Made by a program: the position numbers and the translations under genes. Of a stretch of DNA of 64,000 bases, positions 61,483-64,000 are shown in pieces. The notes beneath the pieces are model-generated. The model was given only the letters and a program-made list of their open reading frames with translations, was not told the DNA's origin and did no database searches. Source of the stretch: CAZFHA01 sp964518595 (GTDB taxonomy: Bacteria; Bacillota; Clostridia; Saccharofermentanales; Saccharofermentanaceae); assembly GCA_964518595.1 (NCBI GenBank), contig CAZFHA010000015.1, positions 1 to 64,000 of the forward strand. Direction: 5' to 3'. Position 1 is the first letter of the stretch. Each line of letters begins with the position of its first letter.

Positions 61483-62541
61483 TTATAAATGAAAAAGAGC
61501 TAGATGAGCACTCTCGTTAAGGTACTTTTTGGCATTATTAGCGAAAATAACTTCCAATTTATTGTATAAGATTGAGCTAAAGGGTGGGATGTCCTTGTAG
61601 AGCAAGTTATACAATATCTTGATAGAGAAGTAGCCTTGATCCAGAGGCTCTTGGCTGATGGTAGCAGTAATTGCACCTTGCTTTAAGTAACTATATATCT
61701 CTTCTGATAGGTCATACCCTACCACAGATACCTTATTACAGAGCCCCAAACGCCTTACACTTTCGGCGGTTTGTTCCAAGGCACCAAAGCTAACATATAT
61801 ACCGGTAATACCTAAATCACTTGAAAGCAAACGGTTTACTTCATCTCTTACCCCTTCAGCTAAACGATTAAATCGATGAATGCTAGTAATATTAATATTC
61901 TTGTATTTAGCAATTTCACTTCTAAATCCGGTAACACGTTGGTCGATAGCTACAACCTGATCTTTTAGGGTGAGGATAGCAACATTTCCGGAGAATTGCA
62001 TAGATTTAGCCAGAATCTCTGCAGCCAGTTGGCCGGATTCGGTATAGTCACTGCCCACATAACAAATTCTTTTAGCTGTAGGGATATCAACGTTTATTAT
62101 CAGTACCGGCCGACCGCTATCTGAGATACGGTCAATTTCTTCAATCATCAGCCAAGGATCATTTGGGGCTACAATAAAAGCATCGTAGTCTTCCTTGGAA
62201 AGCTTTTGGAGTAAATCTAATTGCTCCTGAGGATAGAGGATATTGGTGGGATAATAATCAACTACCAGCCCTGTTGCCCGTAGTTCATTGGCAGCAGTAT
62301 TTATACCATGTTGAACTTGCTCCCAAAAGAAGAAGGGCTCAGAAAAAACAATGAAGGCAATTTTACGTGTTTTTTTCATGACAAGAGCTCTAGCCGCTTC
62401 GTTGGGAACATAATTCCACTTCTCCACTGCTTCCAGTACGAGCTTTCTGGTTTTCTCATTCACGTTTGGATTATTATTTAATACTCGGCTAACAGTGCCT
62501 CTTGATAATCCTAGCCGCTTGGCAATTTCGCTGGTAGTCAC
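61483..62541 (-). CDS. LacI-family transcriptional regulator
   Basis: A protein of 352 aa with the N-terminal LacI HTH (TTSEIAKRLGLSRGTVSRVL, residues 2-21) and hinge, then a periplasmic-binding-protein-like sugar sensor (about 62-340). The start is GTG at 62541 with AGGTGA upstream. It is divergent from a sugar-binding-protein gene that it probably controls through a site near 62824. Confidence 0.92.
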   Translation of the reverse strand: MTTSEIAKRLGLSRGTVSRVLNNNPNVNEKTRKLVLEAVEKWNYVPNEAARALVMKKTRKIAFIVFSEPFFFWEQVQHGINTAANELRATGLVVDYYPTNILYPQEQLDLLQKLSKEDYDAFIVAPNDPWLMIEEIDRISDSGRPVLIINVDIPTAKRICYVGSDYTESGQLAAEILAKSMQFSGNVAILTLKDQVVAIDQRVTGFRSEIAKYKNINITSIHRFNRLAEGVRDEVNRLLSSDLGITGIYVSFGALEQTAESVRRLGLCNKVSVVGYDLSEEIYSYLKQGAITATISQEPLDQGYFSIKILYNLLYKDIPPFSSILYNKLEVIFANNAKKYLNESAHLALFHL

Positions 62542-62779
62542 AATTTCACCTGCCTGTTTCCTCTTTGAAAATCACTACATTCACTCATAATTTAGAACAA
62601 AAAATTAGCAAAAAATCGGGAGTTAATAGATAACTCGTCTTTTTATTTGATGGCATTATATCATAAAATTTGGTGCTAACAAACTGAGGCTTAGATTTCT
62701 TTGTATTCCATTTTGAGACAAAGTTGATTTTGTTATTGTAAAAATAAACAAAAAGAATTTGTATATTTCTTTAGATTTG

Positions 62780-62836
62780 TTGACAAAGTGATTAATTTAA
62801 GATAAATTAACTTTAAAAATGTGACACGTGTACAAT
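62780..62836 (+). promoter_or_regulatory. Promoter and candidate LacI operator of the 62872 gene
   Basis: TTGACA (62780-62785), 17 nt, TAAATT (62803-62808), then the palindromic core ACACGTGT (62824-62831), flanked symmetrically by A/T, about 40 nt before the start codon. The central CpG palindrome fits LacI-family operators, and a LacI gene is divergent here. The rest of the 62542-62871 gap is A/T-rich without other features. Confidence 0.6.
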
Positions 62837-62871
62837 AATTTGAGCAAATACAGATTGTAGGAGGCATTAAA

Positions 62872-64000
62872 ATGAAAAAAGGAATTGCATTGTTTTTAGC
62901 CCTGATCTTTACCGCATCCGCTTACGGCTGTGCAGGTGGCGGCGGTTCTGGTACTGAGAATGATAGTGCCGAGGTAAAGGGTGAGGCTGTGGGTGAGCAG
63001 CGGGTGTTAACTTTTAACACCAATTCCTGGGCTGCACCTCAGAACGTTCCCGGATTGGCAGAGGCCTTCGCTAAATGGGAGAAGGAAAATAATGCCAAGC
63101 TAGAAATTACCTTGAGTACCGATGATTATCTTCCTAAGCTTCTTCAGGATATTAATGCTGGAAATGTTGCGGATGTAGCTTTTGTAGATGCTTCAAATGT
63201 TGTTGAGGTTAATGCGACCGGTGCTATCATATCTCTGGAGAAATGGTATACTCCTGAACTACGAGCAGAACACTATCCCTATGCCGCGGAGGGGTGCATA
63301 GTTGATGGCGTTCCTAAAATTGTTTGGTTTCATGCCGGACTTTGGAATTTGTATTATCGGAAGGACTTGCTGGAAGCAGCCGGTTACAAAGAGCCGCCAA
63401 AGGACTGGGATGAACTTTTGGAGATGGGGGCGAAGCTAACCAAAGATGAAGACAGTGACGGTGTTATTGATGTCTACGCTCTGGGTGTTCCCGGCTTTAG
63501 AGACGCAGTAACCGTATGTACCTTTCTTCCTTTTTACTGGGGACATGGTAAAGACATTAAATTAACTGATGGTAAGGATAAAGTGCTCTATGGTGAAGGC
63601 AAAGATTTTGATGCTATGTATGATACCATGACGTTTATCCAAAAGATGATTGCCGATGGCGTCGTCTCCCCTGATATGGCTTCAACTAAATTTACCGATG
63701 TGGAAGCTAATTTTGTCGGCGGGCAGACAGCTATGGCGATTCTCGGGAACTGGCATTATCCTTTAATGCAGGCTTCCGGTGGGGAAGAATTTATGGCAAA
63801 TGTGGGTATTGCTGATATCCCGGCTGTTCCGGGGCAAGAGTCGGTTACTACTGCCGGTGGTTGGGGAATGTGCATGTTTGCCAAGGATCCGGAGCAACAG
63901 GAATTAGCTTGGAGTTTTATGAACTTTTATCGTAGTGCTGAGGTTCAGACCCTATTTACTAAAATTGGACAAATGACAAGTCTGCTTTCTGTCTACGAAC
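62872..64000 (+). CDS. Sugar ABC transporter substrate-binding lipoprotein (partial, runs off the window)
   Basis: The first 376 residues of a CUT1-type binding lipoprotein; the 3' end lies beyond the window. The signal peptide ends SAYGC (lipidated Cys20), followed by a Gly-rich linker. Binding-domain segments include LTFNTNSWAAPQNVPGLAEA and TAGGWGMCMFAKDPEQQELA, plus a DEDSDGVID loop that looks like a calcium-binding EF-hand-type motif. The ATG has GTAGGAGG at good spacing. Permease genes would be expected next. Confidence 0.92.
   Translation, partial: MKKGIALFLALIFTASAYGCAGGGGSGTENDSAEVKGEAVGEQRVLTFNTNSWAAPQNVPGLAEAFAKWEKENNAKLEITLSTDDYLPKLLQDINAGNVADVAFVDASNVVEVNATGAIISLEKWYTPELRAEHYPYAAEGCIVDGVPKIVWFHAGLWNLYYRKDLLEAAGYKEPPKDWDELLEMGAKLTKDEDSDGVIDVYALGVPGFRDAVTVCTFLPFYWGHGKDIKLTDGKDKVLYGEGKDFDAMYDTMTFIQKMIADGVVSPDMASTKFTDVEANFVGGQTAMAILGNWHYPLMQASGGEEFMANVGIADIPAVPGQESVTTAGGWGMCMFAKDPEQQELAWSFMNFYRSAEVQTLFTKIGQMTSLLSVYE

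Noticed and set aside
1..64000. CRISPR array, prophage or transposase genes
   Set aside because: No regularly spaced repeats, cas genes, phage structural genes or transposase motifs were seen; the group II intron end is the only mobile trace.

Overview
The window looks like a chromosome segment of an anaerobic, spore-forming-lineage Firmicute, probably of the Clostridia. The signs are AGGAGG-type ribosome binding sites on nearly every gene, a Gram-positive LexA/DinR box in front of dinB, a Spo0A C-terminal-domain paralog, a PepV-like dipeptidase, a two-subunit iron-sulfur fumarase, and moderate G+C (estimated by eye). The genus cannot be read from the sequence.

Layout. (A) 1-17.25 kb is mostly housekeeping: the 3' end of a group II intron at the left edge, an AI-2E family membrane protein, a degenerate CPBP protease, a prepilin peptidase, glycogen phosphorylase, a metallophosphoesterase, a YdbC-like protein, ligA, 5-formyl-THF cyclo-ligase, a Spo0A_C protein, HU, fumarase alpha/beta, a DUF1858 protein, dinB and galactokinase. 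(B) 17.3-40.7 kb is a glycan-utilisation island: a FadR-type regulator with a GH88/105 unsaturated-uronyl hydrolase, then on the other strand two uncharacterised toroid-type enzymes, an LplB/YtcP/LipO-type ABC importer, GH31, GH172 (DUF2961), two GH38 alpha-mannosidases, a truncated GH78 rhamnosidase, a uroporphyrinogen-decarboxylase-like protein and an AraC regulator. (C) 40.7-43.5 kb holds a dipeptidase and an unassigned polytopic membrane protein. (D) 43.8-59.1 kb is a second glycan region: an ABC importer with an uncharacterised six-hairpin enzyme and a GH4 enzyme, an AraC regulator divergent from a GH43 enzyme, and a reverse-strand operon of ABC importer, FadR regulator and GH106 rhamnosidase. 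(E) 59.3-64 kb holds a Cys/Met-metabolism PLP enzyme, mutM, a LacI regulator and the start of another sugar-binding-protein gene.

Taken together, GH105, GH4 (alpha-galacturonidase-like), GH106, GH78, GH43 and FadR-type regulators suggest uptake and intracellular trimming of rhamnogalacturonan or other rhamnose/uronate-rich plant glycans. GH38, GH31 and GH172 add alpha-mannosyl, alpha-xylosyl/glucosyl and furanosyl cleavage. None of the ABC importers has its own ATPase here, so a shared MsmX-type ATPase elsewhere in the genome is implied.

The most unusual feature is a pair of long (about 395 and 426 nt) non-coding RNA genes at 17365-17759 and 40254-40679. They have the same orientation. Each has a near-perfect sigma-A promoter and is closed by the same outer helix, and they share compensatory hairpins although most of their primary sequence has diverged. 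They bracket the 17.9-40.2 kb island. I do not recognise the family.
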